A DNA stretch of 26,142 nt from RBG-16-68-21 sp035286665 (GTDB lineage Bacteria; Actinomycetota; Acidimicrobiia; Spongiisociales; UBA11373), in contig DATECY010000004.1 in NCBI GenBank assembly GCA_035286665.1, forward strand, positions 1-26,142, read 5' to 3'. The notes beneath the pieces are model-generated. The model searched no databases and was not told the origin of the DNA. It worked only from the letters and a program-made list of their open reading frames with translations. Positions 1-7,453 of the stretch are shown here, one piece after another (the first letter of the stretch is position 1; every line of letters begins with the position of its first letter). A program made the translations under genes and the position numbers.

Positions 1-50
1 CCCACCCGCTCGATGTCGGCGAGGTCGATTCCGAGACCCACTATTCGCAC
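1..50 (-). CDS. acpS: holo-[acyl-carrier-protein] synthase, N-terminal fragment (runs off the left edge)
   Basis: Only 16 codons are present. Starting from GTG at 50 the translation is VRIVGLGIDLADIERV, which matches the AcpS N-terminus (GxGxDxxxIxR). Asp9 is at the position of the Mg-binding Asp of the family. A clear Shine-Dalgarno, GAGGAG at 57-62, lies 6 nt before the GTG; a second in-frame GTG at 41 is less well placed. AcpS transfers 4'-phosphopantetheine from CoA to acyl carrier protein. The glmS-acpS order is common in actinobacteria and supports the call. The rest of the gene lies outside the window. Confidence 0.8.
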   Translation of the reverse strand, partial: MRIVGLGIDLADIERV

Positions 51-83
51 TTGATGCTCCTCACGCTTCTCGCGCCAACGAGG

Positions 84-160
84 CTATTGGCAATTGGACC
101 TTCGCAATTGGACGGAACCTCCATCGCTCCTGTCGAATTGCCAATTGCCAATTGCGCCGA
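84..160. repeat. heptad inverted array e1 (glmS-acpS gap)
   Basis: Two arms built on a 7-bp period fill the gap between glmS and acpS. The left arm (84-117) has cores CTATT, CAATT, ACCTT and CAATT separated by GG, GG and CG. The right arm (134-157) has AATTG cores separated by CC. A perfect 12-bp inverted repeat is ATTGGCAATTGG (86-97) against CCAATTGCCAAT (141-152). The 7-bp period is incompatible with coding. Transcribed from the minus strand it would form an imperfect hairpin between the two genes. Confidence 0.8.
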
Positions 161-175
161 GTGCAGCAAGACGCC

Positions 176-2002
176 CTACTCCACCGTGACCGATTTGGCC
201 AAGTTCCGCGGTTGGTCGATGTCGTGGCCCCGGGCCGCCGCCACGTGATACGCCAGGAGTTGCAGCGGCACGATCGACAGGATCGGCGAAAGCAGGTCCG
301 GCACCCTCGGAATCCACAGCACCTCGTCGGCGTGCTTGACGACCCGTGTGTCATCCTCGTAGGCGACGGCGATCACGAGCGCTCCCCGCGCCTTCACCTC
401 CTGGATGGCAGACACCGTCTTGTCGTAGGTTGCGCCCTGGGTGAGCACCACGACCACCGGCGTTCCGGCGGTGACGAGTGCCAGGGTGCCGTGCTTCAAC
501 TCCCCCGCAGGCATCGCTTCGGAGTGGATGTAGGAGATCTCCTTCATCTTCAGCGAGCCCTCCATGGCCACGGCGTGGTCGAGTCCGCGGCCGATGAAGT
601 ACACGTCGTCGTGCCCCTCGAACCGGGCGGCGAGGGCTTCGACCAGCCCGTCCGTCTTGAGCGCTTCACCGATCTTGGCGGGGATCCCCAGGAGCGACTT
701 GACCAGCAGGTCGTCGGTGGCGGGGTCGATGACTCCCCGCTCCCGGCCGATCGCCAGGGCGAGGAGGTACTCGCCCACCAGCATCGTCAGATACGCCTTG
801 GTGGAGGCGACGGCGATCTCGGGCCCGGCCCGGGTGTAGAGGATGTCACTCGCCTCACGGCTCAGGGTCGAGCCGACCACGTTGGTCAACGCCAGCAATC
901 GCGACCCGAGACGCTTGGCGAGACCGGCGGCAGCGAGCGTGTCTGCGGTCTCACCCGACTGGCTGATGGCGATGGTGAGCGTGTTCGAAACGATGAGGGG
1001 GTCGGCGTAGCGCAGCTCGTGGGCGTACGCAGCCTCGGTGGGGATGCGGAGGAGACGCTCGAACACCTCCTTGCCGACGTACCCGGCATGCAGCGCCGTC
1101 CCGCAGGCGGTGATCCAGATCTTGTCCAGGCCGCGTAAGAACCCGTCGGGGAAGTGGGTGTCCTCGAGGACGAGCTCCCCGTCGTCGCCGAGTCGCCCGC
1201 TCAGGGTCTCGGTGGCCGCCTGGGGTTGCTCGAAGATCTCCTTGAGCATGAAGTGGGGGTATCCGCCCCGCTCGGCCTGCTCGGCGGTCCAGGTGATCTC
1301 GAGCGTGTCACGCTCGACGGGCACGCCGTCGATGGTCTGAATGCTCCATCCGTCGGGAGTGACGTCGACCATCTCACCGTTCTCGACCACCACGATGTCC
1401 CTCGTGTGGTGGAGGATCGCCGGCACGTCTGAGGCGAGGAACATCTCGCCGTCGCCGATGCCGATCACGAGCGGGCTGATCATGCGGACGGCCACCATGC
1501 GGCCCGGCTCGCGACGAGCCATGGCCACCAGCGCGTAGGCGCCCTCGGCCTTGCCCACCGCCCGGCGCACCGCTTCGAGCAGGTCGCCGTCGTATTCGCG
1601 GGCGATCAAGTGGGCGAGCACCTCGCTGTCCGTCTCCGAGGAGAACTCGGCGCCTTCGGCGGCGAGTCCTTCCTTGAGTGCCACGAAATTCTCGATGATG
1701 CCGTTGTGCACGACGACGATCCCGCCTGCAGGATCGGTGTGGGGATGGGCGTTGCGGTCGCTCGGTGCACCGTGGGTCGCCCAGCGGGTGTGTCCGATGC
1801 CCGACGTCCCGGCGATCGGATGCTCGTCGAGCATCGCCGCCAGCCTGCCCAGCTTGCCCTCGGCCTTGGCGACGGTGAGCGAGGTCCCGTCGTGGATGGC
1901 GACCCCGGCCGAGTCGTAGCCGCGGTATTCGAGACGACGGAGGCCGTCGATGATGATCGGGGCGGCGTCTCTCGTCCCGACGTAGCCCATGATTCCGCAC
2001 AT
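176..2002 (-). CDS. glmS: glutamine--fructose-6-phosphate aminotransferase (isomerizing)
   Basis: This 608-residue protein makes glucosamine-6-phosphate from fructose-6-phosphate and glutamine, the first committed step to UDP-GlcNAc and peptidoglycan. The start at 2002 gives MCGIMGYVG, placing the nucleophilic Cys at position 2 as required after Met removal; upstream in-frame codons would bury it. The N-terminal class II glutaminase domain shows GHTRWATHG, NGIIEN and SETDSEV. Two SIS sugar-isomerase domains follow, with SQSGETADT and VASTKAY, and the protein ends in the typical KSVTVE. Length is normal for the family. It lies downstream of glmM, which catalyses the next step. The leader has two hairpins (see 2009-2063); I see nothing resembling the Firmicutes glmS ribozyme. 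Confidence 0.98.
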   Translation of the reverse strand: MCGIMGYVGTRDAAPIIIDGLRRLEYRGYDSAGVAIHDGTSLTVAKAEGKLGRLAAMLDEHPIAGTSGIGHTRWATHGAPSDRNAHPHTDPAGGIVVVHNGIIENFVALKEGLAAEGAEFSSETDSEVLAHLIAREYDGDLLEAVRRAVGKAEGAYALVAMARREPGRMVAVRMISPLVIGIGDGEMFLASDVPAILHHTRDIVVVENGEMVDVTPDGWSIQTIDGVPVERDTLEITWTAEQAERGGYPHFMLKEIFEQPQAATETLSGRLGDDGELVLEDTHFPDGFLRGLDKIWITACGTALHAGYVGKEVFERLLRIPTEAAYAHELRYADPLIVSNTLTIAISQSGETADTLAAAGLAKRLGSRLLALTNVVGSTLSREASDILYTRAGPEIAVASTKAYLTMLVGEYLLALAIGRERGVIDPATDDLLVKSLLGIPAKIGEALKTDGLVEALAARFEGHDDVYFIGRGLDHAVAMEGSLKMKEISYIHSEAMPAGELKHGTLALVTAGTPVVVVLTQGATYDKTVSAIQEVKARGALVIAVAYEDDTRVVKHADEVLWIPRVPDLLSPILSIVPLQLLAYHVAAARGHDIDQPRNLAKSVTVE

Positions 2003-2008
2003 GGCGGT

Positions 2009-2063
2009 GTCTCCCTTCGCGTGGGAGACCGGAGAGACAAACACGCAGGACGATCCATCCTGC
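2009..2063 (-). promoter_or_regulatory. glmS leader with two 7-nt-loop hairpins, one sequestering the Shine-Dalgarno
   Basis: In transcript direction, GCAGGA (2063-2058), a 7-nt loop and TCCTGC (2050-2045) form one hairpin. GTCTCCC (2029-2023), a 7-nt loop and GGGAGAC (2015-2009) form a second. The 3' arm of the second contains the AAGGGAG ribosome-binding site 8 nt before the glmS ATG. Both stems are perfect. The inference is that translation of glmS may depend on opening the second hairpin. Further up in the 242-bp glmM-glmS gap is the 12-bp palindrome TCACGGCCGTGA (2118-2129). Confidence 0.45.
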
Positions 2064-2179
2064 CTCACTCCGATGCGGTCGCTGTTGCGGGGTCACCCCC
2101 GGGTTTTCACCGCACCGTCACGGCCGTGAGCGGCCGAGAGGGCATCCGCCGAATACTTCGATGACCCTCTTCCTCGTCA

Positions 2180-2195
2180 CCTCCCCGCAGGGAGG
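2180..2195 (-). terminator. GC-rich hairpin downstream of glmM, possible weak terminator
   Basis: CCTCCC (2180-2185), a 4-nt loop and GGGAGG (2190-2195) form a perfect 6-bp stem about 50 bp past the glmM stop codon. No T-run follows on the minus strand, so it is not a classical intrinsic terminator. It could equally be a pause, a processing site or a leader structure for glmS. Confidence 0.25.
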
Positions 2196-2244
2196 CCAGG
2201 CGCTCCAGAACGTCTCCGGTCTGGTCTCAGTTGTCTCACTCAGA

Positions 2245-3582
2245 CTACTTGCCGTCCTCGGATATGCCACCGAGTTCGCGCCGCACCACGACAACGAGAT
2301 CGTCGGCGATGGCGGCGGCCTCGTGGCTCTCCTTCGCTTCGACCATCACTCGCACCACGGACTCGGTTCCGCTCGCCCTGACGAGTACCCGGCCGTCTTC
2401 ACCGAGCCGCTTTTCCATGCGAGCGACGGTCGACCAGATCGAATCGGCCTCGGCGAGCCGTTCCTTGACACGCACATGGACGCTGCGCAGCACCTGGGGA
2501 TACTCGACCATGACACGGCGAAGCTCCTTGAGAGGGGCTCCGGTGGCGGCGACGACTTCGAGAAGCCTGAGTCCGGTCAGGAGGCCATCTCCGGTGGAGT
2601 GGTCCCGGAACAGCACGTGACCGCTCTGCTCGCCGCCGAGTCCGGCTCCGAGGCGTCGCATCTCTTCCAGCACGTAGCGGTCCCCGACCGGAGTCTCGAC
2701 GACGTCGAGGGTCAGTTTGCGCATCGCCATCCTGAAGCCGAGGTTCGACATCACCGTCGCGATCACTCGATCACCCGGCAACTCGCCCCGGTCGCGGAGG
2801 TGACGGGCGAGCACGGCCATGATCACGTCGCCGTTGCAGACCCGGCCGTCCTCGTCCACGGCGATGCACCGGTCGGCGTCGCCGTCGAAGGCGAGCCCGA
2901 TCCTGCCGGCGGCATGTTCGGCGAGCATCTCGGGATGGACGGCCCCGCACCCGTCGTTGATGTTGGTCCCGGTCGGGTCGATGTTGATCGCCTCGACGGT
3001 GGCTCCGAGTTTCTTGAACAGTCTCGGGGCAGCGAGAAACGAAGCACCCTGCGCGCAGTCGAGGAGCACGCTGAGGCCCGACAACCCGTAGTCGCCCTGA
3101 GCGGCGAGGTGCTCGACGTAGCGGTCGAGCGCGTCGGGCATGGGAACCTGGATGCCGATGCCGTCGCCGCTCACCTCCGTCCATGGCGCGCCGTGGCGGT
3201 ACCGGGCCTCGATCGCCGCCTCACGCTCGTCGTCGAGCTTGGCACCGTCGCCGCCGAAGAACTTGATCCCGTTGTCGGCAGCAGGGTTGTGACTGGCGCT
3301 CACCATGACACCGAAGGCGGAGTTGGTGGCCCGGGCATGGAAGGCGACGCCCCCGACGGGAAGGATCCCCAGATCGATCGTGTCGATGCCGGCGGCATTG
3401 AATCCGGCATGGACCCCAGAGACGAGCATCTGGCCCGACCGGCGCGTGTCGCGGCCGACGACCGCCAGACCCTGGCGTCCATCGCCGGCGGCGCGGGCGA
3501 GACCGGTCGCCATCTCGGCGGTCAGTTCGACGTTGGCCCGGCCCCGAACTCCGTCGGTTCCGAACAGAGGTTGATGAACCAT
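2245..3582 (-). CDS. glmM: phosphoglucosamine mutase
   Basis: GlmM (445 residues) interconverts glucosamine-6-phosphate and glucosamine-1-phosphate in the UDP-GlcNAc pathway. Seen in the sequence: N-terminal FGTDGVRG, the phosphoserine motif SASHNP with catalytic Ser97, the metal-binding loop DGDADR in the middle, a sugar-binding GGEQSGH, and a C-terminal phosphate-binding RASGTES. Length and motif order are normal for the phosphohexomutase superfamily, and GTDGVRG with SASHNP distinguishes GlmM from phosphoglucomutases. The ATG at 3582 is the family start. It follows rpsI by 34 bp and precedes glmS, so two successive enzymes of one pathway are neighbours. Confidence 0.98.
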   Translation of the reverse strand: MVHQPLFGTDGVRGRANVELTAEMATGLARAAGDGRQGLAVVGRDTRRSGQMLVSGVHAGFNAAGIDTIDLGILPVGGVAFHARATNSAFGVMVSASHNPAADNGIKFFGGDGAKLDDEREAAIEARYRHGAPWTEVSGDGIGIQVPMPDALDRYVEHLAAQGDYGLSGLSVLLDCAQGASFLAAPRLFKKLGATVEAINIDPTGTNINDGCGAVHPEMLAEHAAGRIGLAFDGDADRCIAVDEDGRVCNGDVIMAVLARHLRDRGELPGDRVIATVMSNLGFRMAMRKLTLDVVETPVGDRYVLEEMRRLGAGLGGEQSGHVLFRDHSTGDGLLTGLRLLEVVAATGAPLKELRRVMVEYPQVLRSVHVRVKERLAEADSIWSTVARMEKRLGEDGRVLVRASGTESVVRVMVEAKESHEAAAIADDLVVVVRRELGGISEDGK

Positions 3583-3616
3583 GCTCGGGTCCCTTCGGCC
3601 GGTGGTGCCGGAGAGT

Positions 3617-4009
3617 TCAGCGCTTCGTGTACTGCGGGGCGCGACGGGCCTTGCGAAGGCCGTACTTCTTGCGCTCGACCGCCCTGGCGTCGCGGGTGAG
3701 CAGATTCGCCTTCTTCAGTGCGGGCCGGAGCTCAGGCTCCACCTCGATGAGTGCCCGGGCAATCCCGAGCCGAAGAGCGTCGGTCTGCCCGGTGGTTCCC
3801 CCGCCTTCGAGTTGCGCTTCGACGTCGTAGCGAGTCTCGGCACCGACCGTGCGCAGCGGCTCGAGCACGCGAATGCGCTGGGCCATGCTGGGGAAGTACT
3901 CCTCGATCGGTTTGCCGTTGAGCCTGACCTTGCCGGTTCCGTCGTAGATGCGAACCCGCACCACCGACGTCTTACGGCGGCCGACGGTCTGGGCAAGCGG
4001 CTTTGGCAT
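3617..4009 (-). CDS. rpsI: 30S ribosomal protein S9
   Basis: The product is 130 residues with the typical GRRKTSVVRVR N-terminus, GQTDALRLGIARAL in the middle and the basic C-terminal tail ending QYTKR that reaches the ribosomal P site. The frame stays open well upstream, but the ATG at 4009 gives the standard length and overlaps the rplM stop as ATGA, so the start is firm. S9 and L13 are normally co-transcribed, as here. Confidence 0.98.
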   Translation of the reverse strand: MPKPLAQTVGRRKTSVVRVRIYDGTGKVRLNGKPIEEYFPSMAQRIRVLEPLRTVGAETRYDVEAQLEGGGTTGQTDALRLGIARALIEVEPELRPALKKANLLTRDARAVERKKYGLRKARRAPQYTKR

Positions 4010-4467
4010 CAGGCTTCGACCTTTCGAGACTGGAGAGCGAGGGGACGGGGCATCTGACCGGTATGCGGGTGCTCGGCCCCGGCATAGACCTTCAACTTGC
4101 GGCCCATCGCCCGGCCGAGACGATTCTTCGGCAGCATGCCGTTGATTGCCTTCTCGACCACGCGCTCGGGGTGGGTGGCCAGCATCTCCCGGAACGACGT
4201 GGCGGTGAGGCCACCGGGGTAACCGCTGTGGTGGTAGTAGTTCTTGGCATCGACCTTCGCACCGGTGACTGCCACCTTGGCGGCGTTGACGACGATGACG
4301 AAATCTCCCATGTCCATGTGGGGGGCGAAGGTCGGCTTGTGCTTCCCGCGCAAGATGTGGGCGACCTCGGAGGCGAGACGGCCGAGCGGCATGTCGGTGG
4401 CGTCGACGAGCCACCAGACCCGATCGATGTCGGTCGGCCGCGGCGTGAACGTCTTGTGCAGCTTCAT
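4009..4467 (-). CDS. rplM: 50S ribosomal protein L13
   Basis: L13 (152 residues) is an early-assembly protein binding 23S rRNA. Conserved blocks seen: WWLVDATDMPLGRLAS, LRGKHKPTFAPHMDMGDFV, GYPGGL and the C-terminal MLPKNRLGRAM. The ATG at 4467 gives the usual MKxxxTF-type start. The ribosome-binding purines (GAGAGGGA) are about 10 nt upstream, and two tiny coupled reading frames precede the gene (see 4464-4546). It is the first gene of the rplM-rpsI pair. L13 autoregulates this pair in E. coli, but no such site can be recognised here from sequence alone. Confidence 0.98.
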   Translation of the reverse strand: MKLHKTFTPRPTDIDRVWWLVDATDMPLGRLASEVAHILRGKHKPTFAPHMDMGDFVIVVNAAKVAVTGAKVDAKNYYHHSGYPGGLTATSFREMLATHPERVVEKAINGMLPKNRLGRAMGRKLKVYAGAEHPHTGQMPRPLALQSRKVEA

Positions 4468-4546
4468 TCGGAGTCGGTCCCTCTCATGAAGAGTGTGCGT
4501 GGTGACGCACGAAAACCTTGCCCACGACGGCGGGGCGGCGCGGCAT
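4464..4546 (-). CDS. two coupled mini-ORFs (20 and 7 codons) in the rplM leader, possible leader peptides
   Basis: An ATG at 4546, preceded by GGAGGG 7 nt upstream, opens a 20-codon frame ending at 4484 (MPRRPAVVGKVFVRHHAHSS). Its TGA overlaps, as ATGA, the start of a 7-codon frame MRGTDSE (4487-4464). The TGA of that frame in turn overlaps the rplM ATG as ATGA. The frames are too short for homology to help. The strong ribosome-binding site and the double coupling are what suggest real translation; chance is possible because such overlaps are frequent in this genome. Confidence 0.35.
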
Positions 4547-4559
4547 GGTAGTGCCCTCC

Positions 4560-4653
4560 GATTGGTGCAGCCAATCCGTGGGGAAGCCGGCAGCTTGCAG
4601 CCTGCAGCATGCAGGCGCGCCGACGGTCACTGACACCACTGCGGGCTGCGAGC
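4560..4653. repeat. heptad inverted array e5 (truA-rplM gap)
   Basis: Left-arm units start at 4586, 4593, 4600 and 4607 and read GCCGGCA, GCTTGCA, GCCTGCA and GCATGCA (GCnnGCA). The right arm is TGCGGGC and TGCGAGC (4640-4653), the TGCnnGC complement, and it touches the truA stop codon. Next to the array is a separate perfect hairpin, GATTGG-5 nt-CCAATC (4560-4576). The strict 7-bp period excludes coding. Confidence 0.7.
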
Positions 4654-5385
4654 TCAAAACTCCACATCCCACAGGACCAGGCCGTGGGGCGGAGCCACGC
4701 CCCGGGCGGCGTTGCGGTCCCTGGCCGCGATGATGGCAGGTACGGTGCCGGCGGCGACCCTCCCCCGCCCGGCGTCGACGCACAACGCCACCATCGAGCG
4801 GACCATTTGGTGACAGAAACTCGTGGCGGCGACGGTGAAGACCAGCAGGTCCGCCTCGCGGGACCAGACGGCCGACCCGACCAGCCGGATCGTGGAGCGT
4901 CCCTCGGCCGCCCGGCACAGGGAGGCGAAATCGTGCTCGCCGACGAAAGCCGCGGCAGCCAGGTTCATCGCATCGACGTCGAGCACCTCCGGCACGTGCC
5001 ACACCCACCCGCGCCGGAGAGGATCGGGTGACGGGGAGTCGTCGATGAAGTACTTGTAGGTCCGACCGGTTGCCGAGAAACGGGCACTGAACTCGGAGGA
5101 TGCGGCCGTCACCGCCCGGATGACGATCTCGGGCCCGACCATCCCGTCGAGCGAGCGGGTGAGCCGCGCCGGGTCGATCGGCCCATCCCACTCGAAGGAG
5201 ATCACCTGGGTGCGGGCGTGGACGCCGGCATCGGTCCTCCCGGCGACCACCGTGGGCACGTCGGCGCCGCACATCATGGCAAGGGCGCCCTCGATGACCT
5301 CCTGGACGGACCTGACCCCTGCATTGCGGGCGTACCCGCGAAACCCCCCACCGTCGTATCCGAGATCGATCCGGTAGACGGTCAC
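4654..5385 (-). CDS. truA: tRNA pseudouridine(38-40) synthase
   Basis: TruA isomerises uridines 38-40 of the tRNA anticodon stem. The 243-residue protein carries the catalytic motif GRTDAGVHA with Asp52, an N-terminal DLGYDGGGFRGYARN, the RTYKYFI block and the C-terminal SFCHQMVRSMV. The start is GTG at 5385, overlapping the TGA of the upstream membrane gene as GTGA; a longer in-frame extension to 5928 would run through another gene and has no family similarity. In many actinobacteria truA follows rplQ directly; here five genes intervene. Confidence 0.96.
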   Translation of the reverse strand: MTVYRIDLGYDGGGFRGYARNAGVRSVQEVIEGALAMMCGADVPTVVAGRTDAGVHARTQVISFEWDGPIDPARLTRSLDGMVGPEIVIRAVTAASSEFSARFSATGRTYKYFIDDSPSPDPLRRGWVWHVPEVLDVDAMNLAAAAFVGEHDFASLCRAAEGRSTIRLVGSAVWSREADLLVFTVAATSFCHQMVRSMVALCVDAGRGRVAAGTVPAIIAARDRNAARGVAPPHGLVLWDVEF

Positions 5386-5870
5386 ACCCGGAACAGGGCA
5401 GTGAGCGCGAGGTACGACGCCCAACCGAGCGCCGCCGCCACTGCTGCCTTGGGCGCGTCCAACTCGAGCGCTACCCGGGCCGCCATCCACACCGTGAGCA
5501 CCAGCCACAGCGAGGCGATCTGCTGTGCCCGATACGGCTCGATCACGAATCCGAGCGCCAGGGATGCCACCAGCACCGGGTACCCGATGCTGGTCGCCGC
5601 CATCGTGGACGGGAACGAGCCCGACCCTTCGAGGAAGTGGCGCCCCACGAGATAGACGAGTCCGGAGAGCATGATCCACCCGAACAAGCCGTTGAGGACC
5701 ACCCTGACGATGGTGAAACCCTCGAACCCCGTGCCGAGGTAGAGCGTGACGAGGATCAGGTACACGGCGGCGACGACGATCGCCCCGTCCGCCACCCCGT
5801 CGCCGGCAACCACCATTCGCACGTACGGATCCCGCCGGAGGAATGCGGCACGAATGGCGTTGCGGATCAC
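5382..5870 (-). CDS. Yip1-like multi-pass membrane protein
   Basis: The product is about 162 residues with roughly five hydrophobic segments (for example IVVAAVYLILVTLYLG, VLNGLFGWIMLSGLVYLVG and PVLVASLALGFV). A Yip1-domain-like layout is visible: a short basic N-terminus ending in a DPY motif, then FLEGSGSFPSTMAATSIGYPVLV between helices. The frame is open to a TTG at 5921, but that start lies inside heptad array e2 and would encode repeat-derived residues. GTG at 5870 (VIRNAIRAAFLRRDP) is therefore preferred, although no strong Shine-Dalgarno is visible. Its stop overlaps the truA GTG, suggesting coupling. Function is unknown; bacterial Yip1-domain proteins are poorly characterised. Confidence 0.75.
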   Translation of the reverse strand: MIRNAIRAAFLRRDPYVRMVVAGDGVADGAIVVAAVYLILVTLYLGTGFEGFTIVRVVLNGLFGWIMLSGLVYLVGRHFLEGSGSFPSTMAATSIGYPVLVASLALGFVIEPYRAQQIASLWLVLTVWMAARVALELDAPKAAVAAALGWASYLALTALFRV

Positions 5871-5909
5871 GGGGGCGAGGATAGGGGAGGAGAAGAGCGA
5901 TACGCAGAT

Positions 5910-6009
5910 CGCAATTCGCAATTTGCAATTCGTCCAGACGCGTCGATGCGGCTCCGGCCTATTGCCTATCGCTCATTGCCGTTTCCGTCCAATTGCCAAT
6001 CGCCAATCG
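5910..6009. repeat. heptad inverted array e2 (NUDIX-Yip1-like gap)
   Basis: The left arm (5910-5932) is three CAATT cores with CG/TG spacers. The right arm (5958-6009) has two blocks: cores TATTG, TATCG and CATTG, then AATTG, AATCG and AATCG with CC/CT spacers. AATTG is the exact complement of CAATT. The right arm ends at the NUDIX stop codon (6010). The left arm runs into the longest possible reading of the Yip1-like gene, so that N-terminus is probably not coding. Confidence 0.75.
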
Positions 6010-6552
6010 CTACCCAATCAGCTTCCCCACCGGTCTCGACACCGACACGTCCACGCCGAGCGGGGCCAGGTCGTCGGGTGCGAACCACCCTGCTTCGAGC
6101 ACCTCGTCGTTCAAGTCGAGGGCGCCGTCACGGGCAACGAAGCCAAACCGCAGGTCGTAGTGGAGATGCCGTGGCTGATCGGCATGCCCCGCGAACACAT
6201 GGATGTCGACGTCGACCAGACCGTCGACCACCGAGCCGAGATCGGTGAGGCCCGACTCCTCGGCGACCTCGCGTGCGGCGGCACCGAGCAGCGAGTCATC
6301 CTTCGGATCGACATGCCCGCCAGGCTGCACCCAGATCCCCAGCTTGGCGTGGTGGATGAGAAGCACCCTGGTGCCGTCGGGATGGATCACGAATGCGCTG
6401 GCCGTGAAGTGGCCCGGTTCGTACGCGGTGCGATCGAACGGGTCATGCGCCGCAGCGGCGAGATCGAGCATGTCGATGAGGTAGCGCTGCTCGGCCGGAT
6501 CGGATGGGTGATAAGCGGTGAGGAGGGCGATGAGGTCGGATCGTGAGGGCAT
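6010..6552 (-). CDS. NUDIX hydrolase family protein
   Basis: The product is 180 residues. A Nudix box is present around residues 78-102: QPGGHVDPKDDSLLGAAA followed by REVAEESGL, with the metal-binding REXXEE intact (Glu95, Glu98, Glu99). Compared with the consensus Gx5Ex7REUxEExGU there is one extra residue before RE and Asp replaces the first Glu, a variant I believe occurs in an actinobacterial subgroup. NUDIX enzymes hydrolyse nucleoside diphosphates linked to another moiety; the substrate cannot be predicted. The ATG at 6552 sits directly on the end of heptad array e3, with no Shine-Dalgarno next to it, so the start is slightly uncertain; the next Met is residue 28. Confidence 0.9.
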   Translation of the reverse strand: MPSRSDLIALLTAYHPSDPAEQRYLIDMLDLAAAAHDPFDRTAYEPGHFTASAFVIHPDGTRVLLIHHAKLGIWVQPGGHVDPKDDSLLGAAAREVAEESGLTDLGSVVDGLVDVDIHVFAGHADQPRHLHYDLRFGFVARDGALDLNDEVLEAGWFAPDDLAPLGVDVSVSRPVGKLIG

Positions 6553-6624
6553 TAGGAGTTAGGAGTTAGGAGTTAGGAGCGGGACAGAACCTAATCCCTA
6601 ATCCCTAACCCCTCATCCCTCTCA
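6552..6624. repeat. heptad inverted array e3 (LLM oxidoreductase-NUDIX gap), with G-quadruplex motif
   Basis: The left arm is TTAGGAG repeated four times without change (6552-6579). After a 10-nt loop the right arm has CCTAATC, CCTAATC, CCTAACC, CCTCATC and CCTCTCA (6590-6624). TTAGG and CCTAA cores pair; the AG/TC spacers do not. On the minus (transcribed) strand the right arm holds four G-tracts of at least three (6596-6619) with loops of 3-4 nt, a G-quadruplex pattern. The array reaches the upstream gene's stop codon and the NUDIX ATG. Confidence 0.85.
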
Positions 6625-7416
6625 CCCCTGGCGCCCGTTCCTCTCATCCCTCCACTCGACCCAGGTGTCGAGAAACGACAGGTCGTAGGTGGGCCCTCCG
6701 ATGCCGAAGGTGATGAGGGTGGCGCCGGCAGCCACCAGCTCGTCCCCCCGGCCGCTGTCCCCGCGCAGGTCGCGGGGAATGCCCGCCGAGATCTCGATGG
6801 TCGCCGGGTCACGACCGATGGCCGCACAGTGGCCGGCGAGCACCGAACGCTTGTGGGCGATGGTCTCGGCATCTCCGAAGCCATGCCAGACGTCGGCATG
6901 CTCGGCGGTGAGGCGCAGCGTCACCTTCTCGCCTCCCCCGCCGACGAGGATCGGCATCTCGCGCAGCGGAGGCGGATTGAGACGCTGCAACCGGTGGCGG
7001 ATTATCGGCAGGTCGCGACGGAGCGCTCGCAGGCGGTCCGGGGCGGCGCCGAAGTCGTAGCCGTACTCGTCGTAGTCCCTCTCGAACCATCCGGCACCGA
7101 TCCCGAGGATGACCCGGCCCCCCGAGATGTGGTCGACCGTACGCGCCATGTCGGCGAGCAGGTTCGGGTTCCGATACGAGTTGCAGGTCACGAGCGCCCC
7201 GATCTCGACCCGGCTGGTCACCTCGGCGAACGACGCCAACTGGGTCCAGCACTCGAAATGAGCACCGTCGGGGTCGTCGTACAGCGGGTAGAAGTGGTCC
7301 CAGTTGAACACGGCGTCGGCGCCACGCTCCTCCGCCTCGATGGCGGCGTCACGCGTCGCGGCGTAGCTCGCCTGCTGGGGATGGATCTGAACGGCAAGGC
7401 GGATGGGGTAAGGCAC
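6622..7416 (-). CDS. LLM-class (luciferase-like) putative F420-dependent oxidoreductase
   Basis: The 264-residue product is a luciferase-like monooxygenase-fold enzyme. Diagnostic stretches are AVFNWDHFYPLYDDPDG near the N-terminus, VEIGALVTCNSYRNPNLLADMARTVD, GRVILGIGAGWFERDYDEYG and PILVGGGGEKVTLR. The FNWDHFYP form is the one I associate with actinobacterial F420-dependent members. The substrate is unknown. The frame opens to 7503, but the upstream residues derive from array e4; GTG at 7416 (VPYPIRLAVQ) is the likely start, without an obvious ribosome-binding site. The C-terminal WRDERNGRQG borders array e3 and may be partly repeat-derived. A cofactor choice of FMN rather than F420 cannot be excluded. 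Confidence 0.88.
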   Translation of the reverse strand: MPYPIRLAVQIHPQQASYAATRDAAIEAEERGADAVFNWDHFYPLYDDPDGAHFECWTQLASFAEVTSRVEIGALVTCNSYRNPNLLADMARTVDHISGGRVILGIGAGWFERDYDEYGYDFGAAPDRLRALRRDLPIIRHRLQRLNPPPLREMPILVGGGGEKVTLRLTAEHADVWHGFGDAETIAHKRSVLAGHCAAIGRDPATIEISAGIPRDLRGDSGRGDELVAAGATLITFGIGGPTYDLSFLDTWVEWRDERNGRQG

Positions 7417-7453
7417 AGCACCCGAGATTAGGAAGTCACCGTGTCCAACCCGG

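Noticed and set aside
2003..2244. glmS ribozyme/riboswitch
   Set aside because: The gap is long enough, but I see none of its pseudoknot features, only simple hairpins; the ribozyme is typical of Firmicutes.
2161..3699. A 512-codon plus-strand frame opposite glmM
   Set aside because: Antisense shadow of glmM; no recognisable motif and composition typical of complementary-frame reading.
6552..6624. CRISPR array
   Set aside because: Units are 7 bp with 2-nt variable positions and inverted arms; there are no 25-40 bp repeats, no spacers and no cas genes.
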